Positions 1 to 8,917 of a stretch of 64,000 nt of DNA are shown here, piece after piece. Position numbers and translations under genes: made by a program. The stretch spans positions 1-64,000 of the forward strand of contig NZ_JAPUVI010000055.1 of the NCBI RefSeq assembly GCF_029255285.1, given 5' to 3'. Position 1 is the stretch's first letter; each line of letters starts with the position of its first letter. Origin of the DNA: Accumulibacter sp. (GTDB taxonomy: Bacteria > Pseudomonadota > Gammaproteobacteria > Burkholderiales > Rhodocyclaceae). The notes beneath the pieces were generated by a model. That model was not told the origin of the DNA and made no database searches. It saw nothing but the letters and a program-made list of their open reading frames with translations.

Positions 1-1515
1 CTGCTCACCCGAGCGCTGTGGCCGCGCAGTTCGCCAAGGAGCTTGCCGTCGAGACCCCACAGGCGCGCGGTCTTGTCTTGACTGGCGGTGACGATGCGCC
101 GCCCGTCGGGGCTGAAGGCGGCACTAATCACCGAATCATTGTGGCCGCGCAGCACGGCGAGGAGCTTGCCGTCGAGGTCCCACAGGCGCGCGGTATTGTC
201 GCTGCTGGCGGTGACGATGCGCGGTCTGTCGGGGCTGAAGGCGGCGCTCCATACCGAATTGTCGTGGCCGCGCAGCTCAGCAAGGAGCTTGCCATCGAGG
301 CCCCACAGGCGCGCGGTCTGGTCTTGACTGGCGGTGACGATGCGCCGCCCGTCGGGGCTGAAGGCGGCACTGTTCACCGAAGCGCCGTGGCCGCGCAGCT
401 TGGCGAGGAGCTTGCCGTCGAGGTCCCACAAGCGCGCGGTTTTGTCATTGCTGGCGGTGACGATGTGCTGCCCGGCGGGGCTGAAGGCGGCACTGGACAC
501 CGAATCGTCGTGGCCGCGCAACTCGGCAAGCAGCTTGCTCTCAAGGTCCCACAAGCGCGCCGTGGTGTCACTGCTCGTGGTGACGAGACGCCGCCCATCG
601 GGGCTGAAGGCGGCACTCTTTACCCTATTGCCGTGGCCATGCAGCACGGCCAAGAGCTTGCCGTCGAGGTCCCACAGGCGTGCGGCATTTGCGTCGCTAA
701 CGGTGACGATGCGTCGCCCGTCGGGGCTGAAAGCGGCACTCTCCACCGAAGAGCTGTGGCCGCGCAGTTCGGCAAGGAGCTTGCCATCGAGATCCCACAG
801 GCGCGCGGTCTTGTCGAAGCTGGCCGTGACGATGCGCCGCCCATCAGGGCTGAACACCGCACTAAGTATTCCGTCATCGTGGCCACGCAGCACGGTAAGG
901 AGCTTGCCGTCGAGGTCCCACAGGCGTGCGGTCTTGTCGAAGCTGGCCGTGACAATACGCCGCCCATCGGGGCTGAAGGCGGCACTCCACACTGAATCGC
1001 CGTGGCCACGCAGCTCGGCAAGGAGCCTGCCGTCGAGGCCCCACAGGCGCGCGGTCTGGTCTTGACTGGCGGTGACGATGCGCCGCCCGTCGGGGCTGAA
1101 GGCGGCACTCTCCACCCGATTGCGATGGCCGCGCAGCACGGCGAGGAGCTTGCCGTCGAGGTCCCACAGGCGCGCGGTCTGGTCCCCACTGGTGGTGACG
1201 ATGCATCGTTCGTCGGGGCTGAAAGCGGCACTCTCCACCGAAGAGCCGTGACCGCGCAGCTCGGCGAGGAGCTTGCCATCAAGATCCCACAGGCGCGCGG
1301 TCTTGTCTCTACTGGCGGTGACGATGCGCTGCCCGTCGGGGCTGAAGGAGGCACTATTCACGGAATTTCCGTGGCCGCGCAGCTCGGCGAGGAGCTTGCC
1401 ATCAAGATCCCACAGGCGTGCGGTCTTGTCGCCGCTGGCGGTGACGATTCGCCGCCCGTCGGGGCTGAAGGCGGCACTGTTCACCGAATCGCCGTGGCCG
1501 CGCAGCGCGGCGCGG
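1..1515 (-). repeat. Tandem 123-bp WD40-coding repeats
   Basis: The same 123-bp (41-codon) unit recurs in register, for example GCTTGCCGTC at positions 41 and 164. About 12 full copies and the start of another lie inside the window. Copies are almost identical except for a few codons after LRGH (GDS, GNS, GSS, RNR, DDG, SSS, GAS, DNS and others) and the residue before D in the TASxDxT turn. Because the unit is a multiple of three, every frame on both strands stays open; those extra frames are not genes. Confidence 0.95.
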
Positions 1516-2876
1516 GCCGGCAGATCCTCGGCATGGAACGCCGCTTGCAAGGCCGACGGCGTGGCGCTCACCCTTAGCGCGGCGCGCGCCAGCAGCAGGC
1601 TCGTGTCGTGATCGCCCAGTGCGCGCCGCGATTCGGCCGCCGCGGCTAGCTCGCCGGAGCGCGCCAATCGCGCCTGTTGCTCGGCGGCATGCTGCAGGTC
1701 CTGCGCCCGCTGCCACAGATAAGTCATCGCCAGCGCGACGGCGAAGCTCAGCACGGCGAAGCCGGCGAGCCTCCTGTTCGCCGCCGTCCAGAAGGTCGGC
1801 CGGTGCCGCCTCACCCATTGCCGGTCGAAGTGCTCGCGATAAAGCGCATTGCGCATGACCAGCCGGCCGTCGACCCGTTTGGCGAGGCCGGCGAGGCGCA
1901 GCCGGTTGTGTATCGGCGACTGGTCGTCGCAGGCCAGCGGCCGGTCGGCGAGCAGCGCGGAGCAGCTTTCGAACAAGGCGCTGAGCTGCTCCTTCGGCGC
2001 CTGCGTCAGGTAGTTGGCGATGAACTGGAAGTGCGGGTCGCCCTTGGCCTGTTCGCCGAGCAGCGAGCGGCGCGCCAGCCGGTCGATGTCGGCCTCGGCG
2101 TTCGGCTGGTCGACAAGCAGCAGGCCGCACAGCTTGCGCGTCAGGAAGGGCTGGCCGCCGGTCCAGTGGAGCACCCGCTGCAGGACGCGTGGGACGTCTT
2201 CCGCCGGCAGGCCGATGGCGGCGACCAGCGGCCGCGCTTCGTCCGGCTCGAAATCGTTCAGTTCGACGCGCACGCCGATGTTGAAAGGCGTGTGCAAGGC
2301 GTCGTGGATGAGCTCGGCCGGCGTCGCGACGCCGATCAGCACGAAGGACAGGCGGGCGAAGGCGGGCTCGATGGCGCGCAGGTTGTGCATCGCCCGGATG
2401 GCGGCGAAGAAGTCGTCGGTGAAATCGAGTCCGAGCGTCGAATCGATTTCGTCGACGAAGACGACGAGGCGGCCGCTGGTTTCCGGCAGGACGACTTCGC
2501 GGAAATAGGCGACGAAGCCGTCGCCGAGCGTCAGCGTGCGGCGGCGCCGGTCCCACCAGTCGTAGAGCTCGGTCGCCGGCGCGCAGGCCGCTTCGATACG
2601 GTCGAGGACGCTGAGGTACCAGCGCTCGGCATCGCCGCCTGCGGTGCTGCCGGACGGCGACAGGTCGAGGGCGGCGACCGTCGTTCCCTCGTCGCGCAGG
2701 GCCTGCGCGGCGCGCGCGACGAGGCTCGATTTGCCCATCTGGCGCGAGCTGAGGACGTAGCAGAAGGTGCCGGCGCGGCACAGTTCGAGCAGTTGCGCGT
2801 CGGCCGCGCGTTCGACGTAGAACGGGTCGTCGGGCGGCAGCGCGCCGCCGGCGTTGGCGAGCCGCGCTTCAGGCAT
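1..2876 (-). CDS. AAA-like NTPase with TM segment and WD40 repeat array (partial, runs off window)
   Basis: At least 958 codons are open, with no stop before the window edge, so the C-terminus is missing. Residues 1-350 form an AAA-like NTPase: a DPFYVERAAD segment at 17-26, Walker A SRQMGKSS near 44-51, and Walker B LVVFVDEID. A hydrophobic segment near residues 360-385 is a likely membrane anchor. From about residue 455 come at least 12 WD40 repeats of 41 residues with the core AAFSPDGRRIVTAS and TARLWDLDGKLL. The ATG overlaps the stop of the upstream TIR gene by 8 bp (ATGCCTGA), so the two are translationally coupled. By family knowledge, NTPase plus WD40 proteins act as signal-sensing switches. 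The ligand is unknown, and a role in defence or stress signalling is inference from the TIR partner. Confidence 0.88.
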   Translation of the reverse strand, partial: MPEARLANAGGALPPDDPFYVERAADAQLLELCRAGTFCYVLSSRQMGKSSLVARAAQALRDEGTTVAALDLSPSGSTAGGDAERWYLSVLDRIEAACAPATELYDWWDRRRRTLTLGDGFVAYFREVVLPETSGRLVVFVDEIDSTLGLDFTDDFFAAIRAMHNLRAIEPAFARLSFVLIGVATPAELIHDALHTPFNIGVRVELNDFEPDEARPLVAAIGLPAEDVPRVLQRVLHWTGGQPFLTRKLCGLLLVDQPNAEADIDRLARRSLLGEQAKGDPHFQFIANYLTQAPKEQLSALFESCSALLADRPLACDDQSPIHNRLRLAGLAKRVDGRLVMRNALYREHFDRQWVRRHRPTFWTAANRRLAGFAVLSFAVALAMTYLWQRAQDLQHAAEQQARLARSGELAAAAESRRALGDHDTSLLLARAALRVSATPSALQAAFHAEDLPARAALRGHGDSVNSAAFSPDGRRIVTASGDKTARLWDLDGKLLAELRGHGNSVNSASFSPDGQRIVTASRDKTARLWDLDGKLLAELRGHGSSVESAAFSPDERCIVTTSGDQTARLWDLDGKLLAVLRGHRNRVESAAFSPDGRRIVTASQDQTARLWGLDGRLLAELRGHGDSVWSAAFSPDGRRIVTASFDKTARLWDLDGKLLTVLRGHDDGILSAVFSPDGRRIVTASFDKTARLWDLDGKLLAELRGHSSSVESAAFSPDGRRIVTVSDANAARLWDLDGKLLAVLHGHGNRVKSAAFSPDGRRLVTTSSDTTARLWDLESKLLAELRGHDDSVSSAAFSPAGQHIVTASNDKTARLWDLDGKLLAKLRGHGASVNSAAFSPDGRRIVTASQDQTARLWGLDGKLLAELRGHDNSVWSAAFSPDRPRIVTASSDNTARLWDLDGKLLAVLRGHNDSVISAAFSPDGRRIVTASQDKTARLWGLDGKLLGELRGHSARVS

Positions 2877-4416
2877 TCAGCACGCGGCCGAAATAGCGCC
2901 CGTAGAGTCCGTTGCGGGCGGCGATGCGGCCTTGCCGTTCGACGATCAGGCCGCCCTCGAGCAGGCGGCGGCGGTGGTCGTCGGGCGCCGGCTGGCCGGC
3001 CAGCAGGCGGCGCAGCGCCTCGCCGAGGCCGGCGAAGTTGACGCGCGCGAGCAGTGTCCGCAGATGGTCGCCGAAGATCCCGCTTTCCGAATCGGCGTTG
3101 CCGTCTTCGGCCGGGTAGCGCCAGCGGCCTTCGGCGATCTGGTTGAGCGCCAGCCGGGTCAGGAAGGGGTGGCCGCGCAGCAGTTCGTAGAAGCGCGCGC
3201 GATCGGCCGCGGCGGCGATGGGTGCGCCGTAGCGCGCCTGCAGCGCGTCGACTTCGCGCTGGTCGAAGTCGTCGATCTCGATGGTCGTGCCGACGTTGAA
3301 CGGCGACTGATTGAGGTCGGAAATCAGCATCGCCGGTTCGGTGCCGACGACCATCATCAGGTTGAAGGGCGCCCAGTGCGGCGGGTTCTTGCCGCGCGCC
3401 TGGTTGACCCAGGAGCGCAGCAGCGGGAAGAACAGGCGGCCGCCCGGCTGATCGAGCAGGGTGTCGCATTCGTCGAGGCCGACGACGAGCTTGCGGCCGC
3501 CCAGCGCCGGCAAGACTTCGCGCTCCAGATAGCGCGTCGCGCGCGTTCCCGGATCGCGCCGCGCGTGCGTCTCCCAGAAGTCATCGACGTTCGATGGGAG
3601 CTGCAACTGGTATTCGATCTCGGCGCAGAATTCACGCAGCAGGGTATCCGCATCGGCGCGCGTGGCGTCGGCGAAGCGCTGCAGGTCGATGGCCACCACC
3701 GCCTGCTCGCCGCGCCGCGCATCGCCCAGGATGCGGCCGAGCAGCGAACTCTTGCCGACCTGGCGCGGGCCGCGAATGACCAGCGTGAAGGCGTGCGCCC
3801 GGCACTCGCGGGCGGCCAGCGTGTCGGCGTGGCGCTCGACGTAGTAAGGCGAGTCGGGCATCGCGGCGCCGGCCTGTTCGAGCGGCGCAATCGGGTTGCA
3901 GGCGGCGGCCGGCCGGCCGGCCGCGGCGTCGGCCGGGCCGGCCGGGGGAATCGCCGGCGAGCGGCGCCAGACGTCGTCGCCGGCGCCCGGCCCGCCTTGC
4001 GCCATGGCGTCGAGCAGCGCGGCGGCGAGGTGTTCGGTGTCCGGCTGGCCGCTCCAGGTCGCGTGCTGGATGCCGGACAGCGCGGCGCCGAGGTGGTAGG
4101 GCAGTTCGCCGGCGAAGGCGACGCGCACCGGCAGGATGCCGTCGACGATGCCGCGCGCCGCTTGCGCGCGCCGCGCGAGGCGCACTTCCTCGGCGACCAT
4201 TTCACTCGCCGCCGCGGCGGCCGAGAGCAGGAGGACGAGGTAGTCGCAGCTTTCGAGATGCGCCTGGATCGCTCTCGCCCAGGGCTGGCCGACGATCAGG
4301 CTGTCCTGGTCGCGGAAGACCTGGTGACCGGCCGCGCTCAGGCGGCGATAGAGTTCGCCGGCGAGTGGCTCGTCGAGTTCGGTGCCGCGTTTGTAGCTGA
4401 TGAATATCGTCGCCAT
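2869..4416 (-). CDS. TIR domain-AAA-like ATPase fusion protein
   Basis: 515 residues. The N-terminus (about 1-130) is a TIR/SEFIR-like fold beginning MATIFISYKR. The S..SEMVAEEV segment (residues 65-78) sits where TIR enzymes carry their catalytic Glu, so NAD-hydrolase activity is possible but not shown. An Ala/Pro-rich linker leads to an AAA-like NTPase: YYVERHAD at 191-198, Walker A GPRQVGKS at 216-223 and Walker B VVGLDECD at 311-318. This NTPase resembles that of the downstream WD40 gene, with which the stop codon overlaps, so one complex or pathway is likely. ATG at 4416 is the first start after a noncoding gap. TIR-NTPase architectures are common in bacterial immune and cell-death systems; that role is inference here. 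Confidence 0.85.
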   Translation of the reverse strand: MATIFISYKRGTELDEPLAGELYRRLSAAGHQVFRDQDSLIVGQPWARAIQAHLESCDYLVLLLSAAAAASEMVAEEVRLARRAQAARGIVDGILPVRVAFAGELPYHLGAALSGIQHATWSGQPDTEHLAAALLDAMAQGGPGAGDDVWRRSPAIPPAGPADAAAGRPAAACNPIAPLEQAGAAMPDSPYYVERHADTLAARECRAHAFTLVIRGPRQVGKSSLLGRILGDARRGEQAVVAIDLQRFADATRADADTLLREFCAEIEYQLQLPSNVDDFWETHARRDPGTRATRYLEREVLPALGGRKLVVGLDECDTLLDQPGGRLFFPLLRSWVNQARGKNPPHWAPFNLMMVVGTEPAMLISDLNQSPFNVGTTIEIDDFDQREVDALQARYGAPIAAAADRARFYELLRGHPFLTRLALNQIAEGRWRYPAEDGNADSESGIFGDHLRTLLARVNFAGLGEALRRLLAGQPAPDDHRRRLLEGGLIVERQGRIAARNGLYGRYFGRVLNA

Positions 4417-4502
4417 GCGCGTCTCTCGGAAAGGCGGAAGGGGGCGCCGACGATTCTGTCACAAAAGACCTGGCGCGCCAAAGGACGGGGCGGCGTCGCC
4501 AA

Positions 4503-4883
4503 CTAGGGCGCCAGTACGTGCTTTTCCTTGCCTTTCTGGGCCAGCGTGATCCGGCTGCCGGCGCGGTCGGCGGCCAGCCATACGGCGGGTTGTGTGTCGC
4601 CGTCCAGCAGAACGAGTGCCGAGCCGTCGGAGGTCGCGCCGAGCTTGACGCGCACCTCGCCGTTGCCGCTGCGCAGCCGGATCTGCCCGGCGCCGTCGTC
4701 GGCGGCGTGGATCTGCGCGACGATCTGGCCGTCGGGCGCGAGAATTTCGATCGATCGCGCACGCACGACGTCGTGAACCGGCGCCGCCTCGGCGCCGGCG
4801 AGCCGGTCGGAGCGGGCGAACAGGTGGGCGACGAGAAGGAGGGCGATGACCGCCAACAGCGACTGGCTGATTCGGGAACTCAT
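4503..4883 (-). CDS. Small exported or membrane-anchored hypothetical protein
   Basis: 126 residues, family not recognised. An N-terminal hydrophobic stretch (about 7-22, SLLAVIALLLVAHLFA) acts as a signal or anchor. The rest looks like short beta strands (IEILAPDGQIVAQIHAA, VLLDGDTQPAVWLAA) with DGQ/DGD turns, suggesting a small beta-sheet domain in the periplasm. A strong Shine-Dalgarno GGAGGT precedes the ATG by 8 nt. It lies between the downstream TIR gene and the upstream lipoprotein gene in the same orientation, with 86-97 bp on each side, so co-transcription is possible but not certain. Confidence 0.7.
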   Translation of the reverse strand: MSSRISQSLLAVIALLLVAHLFARSDRLAGAEAAPVHDVVRARSIEILAPDGQIVAQIHAADDGAGQIRLRSGNGEVRVKLGATSDGSALVLLDGDTQPAVWLAADRAGSRITLAQKGKEKHVLAP

Positions 4884-4979
4884 GGGGCTTACCTCCGGTT
4901 GGCCGGGGAGAAACTGGCTGCCCGCCTGGTTGGGGGCGAGCGATGACGGGTCGGCGCGGCTTCTTCGTTCGTTTTCGTT

Positions 4980-5768
4980 CTACAGCCCGCCGATCGGCAG
5001 AAAGACCATCACCGCGGCCGATTGCGTCAGGCGCGAGAGAGCGCGGCCCTGGCGGTCGGCGACGACGCTGGCCAGCAGATCGAGCAGGCCGATCTGGCGG
5101 CCGAACTCGCGTTCGAAGGAGAGATTGGGCCGCGCCGGGTCGAGTTCGTTGGCGAGCAGGAACGGTTCGCCGGCCGCCGTGCGGTCGTTGCCGAGCTTCC
5201 AGACGGCGACTTCGAGGTTGCGCGCGCAGCGGTAGAGCTTCGTTTCGTCGAGGCTGTCGAACAGGTAGAAATCGGTCTTGTCGTCGAATGCGGCGTCGGC
5301 CATGCTGAGCAGACCGAAGGACAGCGCGGCGACGCGGTCGCCGGCGTAGGTTTCGCTGAAGGCCAACTGGGCGGCCGGGCCTTCGCGCGCGCCGCCCAGT
5401 TCGGGCAGGCCGCCGCTGCGACGCGCGCGCAGACGCTCGAGCGCCGCGTCGCGGTTCGCCAGACCGGTCTTCTTCCATTCCCTTGGGTTGCGCTTGTAGA
5501 GCTTGTCGGCGATGCGCAGCAGCCCTTCCTCGACTTCGCGGCGCACCGTGTCGGCCAGGCGGTCGGCTTCGGACTTGACCAGGTAACGGGCATGCACGTC
5601 GGTCTCGCTGCGCCCGTCCTTGCCCAGGCGGGTGGCGCAGCCGGTGAGCAGGAGGAGGGCGGCGAGCAGGGCGAGGAGGAGGAGGCGCGCGCCGGCCGGA
5701 GCGGCGGGCCGGCAAGCCGTGCGGTGAGCGACCGGCCGCGCCGCGCTCGCCGATGGCCTGCCGCTCAC
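4980..5768 (-). CDS. Lipoprotein of unknown function downstream of fabI
   Basis: About 262 residues, family not recognised. A hydrophobic segment [16 protein letters not shown] ends in a lipobox Cys, so this should be a lipid-anchored envelope protein. The mature part is mostly helical and charged, with a hydrophobic C-terminal end ([13 protein letters not shown]). The start is uncertain: no ATG precedes the signal peptide, and a GTG at 5768 overlapping the fabI stop as GTGA is the best choice, giving an Arg/Ala-rich n-region of about 28 residues. The 4-bp overlap implies translational coupling to fabI. No functional link to fatty acid synthesis can be seen from the sequence. Confidence 0.65.
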   Translation of the reverse strand: MSGRPSASAARPVAHRTACRPAAPAGARLLLLALLAALLLLTGCATRLGKDGRSETDVHARYLVKSEADRLADTVRREVEEGLLRIADKLYKRNPREWKKTGLANRDAALERLRARRSGGLPELGGAREGPAAQLAFSETYAGDRVAALSFGLLSMADAAFDDKTDFYLFDSLDETKLYRCARNLEVAVWKLGNDRTAAGEPFLLANELDPARPNLSFEREFGRQIGLLDLLASVVADRQGRALSRLTQSAAVMVFLPIGGL

Positions 5769-6565
5769 CCCGGTAGCGGTTCCGGATTGCCGAGCGCCGT
5801 CGTGTTCAAGCCGCCATCGACGTACATGATCTCGCCGGTGACGGCGCTCGCCAGGTCGGAGAGCAGGAAGGCGGCGGCGTTGCCGACTTCGTCGATCGTC
5901 ACGTTGCGGCGCAGCGGCGCGTTGTGCGCGTTGTAGGCCAGCAGGCGCGAGAAGCTGCCGATTCCGGATGCGGCGAGCGTCTTGATCGGGCCGGCCGAAA
6001 TGGCGTTGGCGCGGATTCCCTGCGGCCCGAGGCAGAAGGCGAGGTAACGCGTGGCGGCTTCGAGGCTGGCCTTGGCGAGTCCCATGGTGTTGTAGTTGGG
6101 CAGCGTGCGTTCGGCGCCCAGGTAGGACAGCGCGAGCAGGGCCGGCTGGCGGCCTTTGAGCAGCAGCGGCCGGGCGGCCTTGGCGAGCGCCGGGTAGCTG
6201 TAGGAGGAGACGTCGTGCGCGATGCGGAAGGCGTCGCGCGTCATGCCCTCGAGGAAGTCGCCTTCGATCGCCTCGCCGGGGGCGTAGGCGATCGAATGGA
6301 CGAGGCCGTCGAGGCCGTCCCAATGCCCGGCGAGGTCGGCGAACAAACGGTCGATCTGGGTGTCGTCGGCGACGTCGCAGGGAAAGGTCAGCGTGCTGTC
6401 GAATTCCTTGGCGAATTTGCCGATGCGATCCTGGAAGCGCTCGTTCTGGTAGGTGAAGGCCAGTTGCGCGCCTTCGCGATGGCAGGCGCGGGCGATGCCG
6501 TAGGCAATCGAATGTTTGGACAGCACGCCCGTGATGAGGATGCGCTTGTCGGCGAGGAATCCCAT
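5765..6565 (-). CDS. fabI: Enoyl-[acyl-carrier-protein] reductase (NADH)
   Basis: 266 residues, normal for FabI, the SDR-family enzyme that reduces trans-2-enoyl-ACP in the last step of each fatty-acid elongation cycle in the cytoplasm. The N-terminus [14 protein letters not shown] carries the Rossmann glycine region with [10 protein letters not shown]. The FabI-specific Tyr-x6-Lys catalytic motif is YNTMGLAK (158-165), with the second conserved Tyr at 148 (LSYLG). [13 protein letters not shown] follows the active site. The ATG at 6565 is chosen over an in-frame upstream ATG at 6634 because CAGGAG lies just before it and family alignment begins there. A TATAAT promoter sits about 70 bp upstream. 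Confidence 0.97.
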   Translation of the reverse strand: MGFLADKRILITGVLSKHSIAYGIARACHREGAQLAFTYQNERFQDRIGKFAKEFDSTLTFPCDVADDTQIDRLFADLAGHWDGLDGLVHSIAYAPGEAIEGDFLEGMTRDAFRIAHDVSSYSYPALAKAARPLLLKGRQPALLALSYLGAERTLPNYNTMGLAKASLEAATRYLAFCLGPQGIRANAISAGPIKTLAASGIGSFSRLLAYNAHNAPLRRNVTIDEVGNAAAFLLSDLASAVTGEIMYVDGGLNTTALGNPEPLPG

Positions 6566-6632
6566 GAGTTCTCCTGTGACTGAAATTGTTCTGGTTGGTC
6601 GCGCTGCTCTGCGAGTCTGCTTTAACCCACGC

Positions 6633-6660
6633 ATTATAAAGGAATTGCCCCCGATGCCAG
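6633..6660 (-). promoter_or_regulatory. Sigma-70-type promoter of fabI
   Basis: On the minus strand a perfect -10 TATAAT (6633-6638) lies 16 nt from a -35-like CTGGCA (6655-6660, 4 of 6 to consensus). It points toward fabI with a predicted leader of about 60 nt. Confidence 0.6.
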
Positions 6661-6741
6661 CGATTGTCTGGCGAGCGGTCGGAGATCGGCCGCCGCCGCC
6701 GCCGGGGCCCGCGACGCCGACTTCGCGCTACACTGCGCGCC

Positions 6742-8901
6742 ATGCCGTGGTTCCGTTTTTTCTTCGCCGCCCTGTCGTTGCTGTTCGCCGCTTGCGGCAG
6801 CGAGCAGAACGATCCCTATCCGGCCGGCGAGCGCGGCAGGAACATTCTCTACGCGGGTTTCTCCGAGCGTCCCAAGCATCTCGATCCGGTGCAGTCGTAC
6901 ACGGAGGACGAAATCACTTTCACGGCGCAAATCTACGAGCCGCCGCTGCAGTACCACTATCTGAAGCGGCCTTACACGCTGATTCCGGCGACCAGCGAGG
7001 CGGTGCCGGTGGCGCGCTACTATGACGAGCGCGGCCGGGAACTGGCGGCCGACGCACCGGCGGCGCAGATCGCGCTGAGTGTCTACGAGATTCGCCTGCG
7101 GCCGGGAATCCGTTATCAGCCGCATCCGGCTTTCGCCACCGACGCGGCCGGCGAGCCGCTCTATCGCGATCTCGACCGCGAGCGCCTGCGCGGCATCGAG
7201 CGGCTGGCCGATTTTCCGCTGACCGGGACGCGCGAACTGGTCGCCGACGACTATATCTACCAGATCAAGCGCCTGGCGCACCCGCGCCTGCATTCGCCGA
7301 TCTTCGGCATGATGGCCGAGCGCATCGTCGGCCTGCGCGAACTCGGCGCCGCGCTGCAGGCCGCCGCGCGGTCGCTGCCGGCCGACGCCTGGCTGGACCT
7401 CGACCAGTATCCGCTGCCCGGCGTGCAGCGCGTCGATCGCTACACGTATCGCTTCACGCTGCGCGGCAAGTACCCGCAGTTCGTCTATTGGCTGGCGATG
7501 CCCTTCTTCGCGCCGGTGCCGCGCGAGGTCGACCGCTTCTACGGTCAGCCGGGAATGGCCGAGAAGAATCTGACGCTCGACTGGTATCCGGTCGGCAGCG
7601 GCCCGTTCATGCTGACCGACAACAATCCGAACAGTCGCCTGGTGCTCGAACGCAACCCGAACTTCCATGGCGAGACCTACCCCTGCGTCGGCGAACCGCA
7701 GGACGAGGCGGCCGGCCTGCTCGCCGACTGCGGCCAGCCTTTGCCGTTCATCGACCAGGCGGTCTATACGCGCGAGAAGGAGAGCATCCCGTACTGGAAC
7801 AAGTTTCTGCAGGGCTACTACGACGCGTCGGGAATTTCTTCCGACAGTTTCGATCAGGCCGTCCGTCTCGGCGTCGGCGGCGACGTGCAGGTGTCCGACG
7901 AGATGCGCGACAGGGGGATCACCTTGCTGACCAGCGTCCGCGCGTCGATCTTCTACCTCGGCTTCAACATGCTCGACCCGGTCGTCGGCGGCCTGGCCGA
8001 GCCGGCGATCAAGCTGCGTCAGGCGCTGTCGATCGCCATCGACCAGGAGGAGTTCATCTCGATCTTCATGAACGGTCGCGGGATCGCCGCCACCAGCCCG
8101 CTGCCGCCGGGGATTTTCGGCTATCTCGAAGGCGAGGCGGGCAACAACCCGGTGGTCTATGACTGGGTCGACGGCAAGCCGCAGCGCAAGCCGCTGGCGG
8201 TCGCCAGGCGATTGCTCGCCGAGGCGGGCTGGCCGGATGGCCGCCACGCGACGAACGGCGAGCCGCTGGTGCTCTACCTCGACACGACGAGCGGCGGCAT
8301 GGGCGACAAGTCGCGCCTCGACTGGCTGACGCGCCAGTTCGCCAAGCTCGACGTGCAGCTCGTCGTGCGCTCGACCGACTTCAACCGCTTTCAGGAGAAG
8401 ATCCGCAAGGGTGCGGTGCAGCTCTACTACCTGGGTTGGAACGCCGACTATCCCGACCCCGAGAACTTTCTCTTCCTGCTCGCCGGGCCGGAGGGCAAGG
8501 TGGCGAAGAGTGGCGAGAACGCTTCCAACTATGTCAATCCCGAGTTCGACCGCCTGTTCGAACGGATGAAGAACATGGAGAGCGAGGGGCCGAGCGGCGC
8601 CGAGCGGCTGGCCATCATCCGCCAGGCGGTCGCCCTGCTGCAGCACGATGCGCCGTGGATCTACGGCTTCCATCCGACGACCTACACGCTCGGCCACGTC
8701 TGGCTGCACAACCGCAAGCCGAACGACGTCGGCCACAACGTCCTCAAGTACCAGCGCATCGACGTCGCGCAGCGCCAGCGTCTGCGCCAGGAATGGAATC
8801 GGCCAGTGCTCTGGCCGCTGGCCGCGGCGGCGCTCGTTCTGCTCGGCCTGGTCCTGCCGGCGCTGCTCGGCTATTGGCGCCGCGAACGCGGCACGGCCTG
8901 A
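6742..8901 (+). CDS. Peptide ABC transporter substrate-binding lipoprotein (SBP_bac_5 type)
   Basis: 719 residues. The signal peptide FFFAALSLLFAACGS ends in a lipobox Cys. Recognisable SBP family 5 features are the N-terminal GFSERPKHLDPVQSYTEDE segment, LDWYPVGSGPFMLTDNNPN, and LYYLGWNADYPDPENFLFL near the C-terminus. It should capture oligopeptides for the following permeases. It is longer than typical OppA/DppA, and it ends with a hydrophobic helix (ALVLLGLVLPALLGYW) plus basic residues, an apparent second membrane anchor unusual for a binding protein. ATG at 6742 starts right at the signal peptide. It is the first gene of a four-gene operon in the order of yejABEF (microcin C/peptide importers), which supports but does not prove that substrate class. 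Confidence 0.9.
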   Translation: MPWFRFFFAALSLLFAACGSEQNDPYPAGERGRNILYAGFSERPKHLDPVQSYTEDEITFTAQIYEPPLQYHYLKRPYTLIPATSEAVPVARYYDERGRELAADAPAAQIALSVYEIRLRPGIRYQPHPAFATDAAGEPLYRDLDRERLRGIERLADFPLTGTRELVADDYIYQIKRLAHPRLHSPIFGMMAERIVGLRELGAALQAAARSLPADAWLDLDQYPLPGVQRVDRYTYRFTLRGKYPQFVYWLAMPFFAPVPREVDRFYGQPGMAEKNLTLDWYPVGSGPFMLTDNNPNSRLVLERNPNFHGETYPCVGEPQDEAAGLLADCGQPLPFIDQAVYTREKESIPYWNKFLQGYYDASGISSDSFDQAVRLGVGGDVQVSDEMRDRGITLLTSVRASIFYLGFNMLDPVVGGLAEPAIKLRQALSIAIDQEEFISIFMNGRGIAATSPLPPGIFGYLEGEAGNNPVVYDWVDGKPQRKPLAVARRLLAEAGWPDGRHATNGEPLVLYLDTTSGGMGDKSRLDWLTRQFAKLDVQLVVRSTDFNRFQEKIRKGAVQLYYLGWNADYPDPENFLFLLAGPEGKVAKSGENASNYVNPEFDRLFERMKNMESEGPSGAERLAIIRQAVALLQHDAPWIYGFHPTTYTLGHVWLHNRKPNDVGHNVLKYQRIDVAQRQRLRQEWNRPVLWPLAAAALVLLGLVLPALLGYWRRERGTA

Positions 8902-8917
8902 AAGGAGCCGGCCCGCC

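Noticed and set aside
1..1611. Long open frames on both strands across the WD40 repeats
   Set aside because: They arise because the repeat length is a multiple of three and GC-rich; only the minus frame from 2876 gives a WD40 protein.
7488..8162. Additional plus-strand genes inside the peptide importer operon in other frames
   Set aside because: Shadows of the binding-protein and permease genes, with Arg-rich translations and no motifs.
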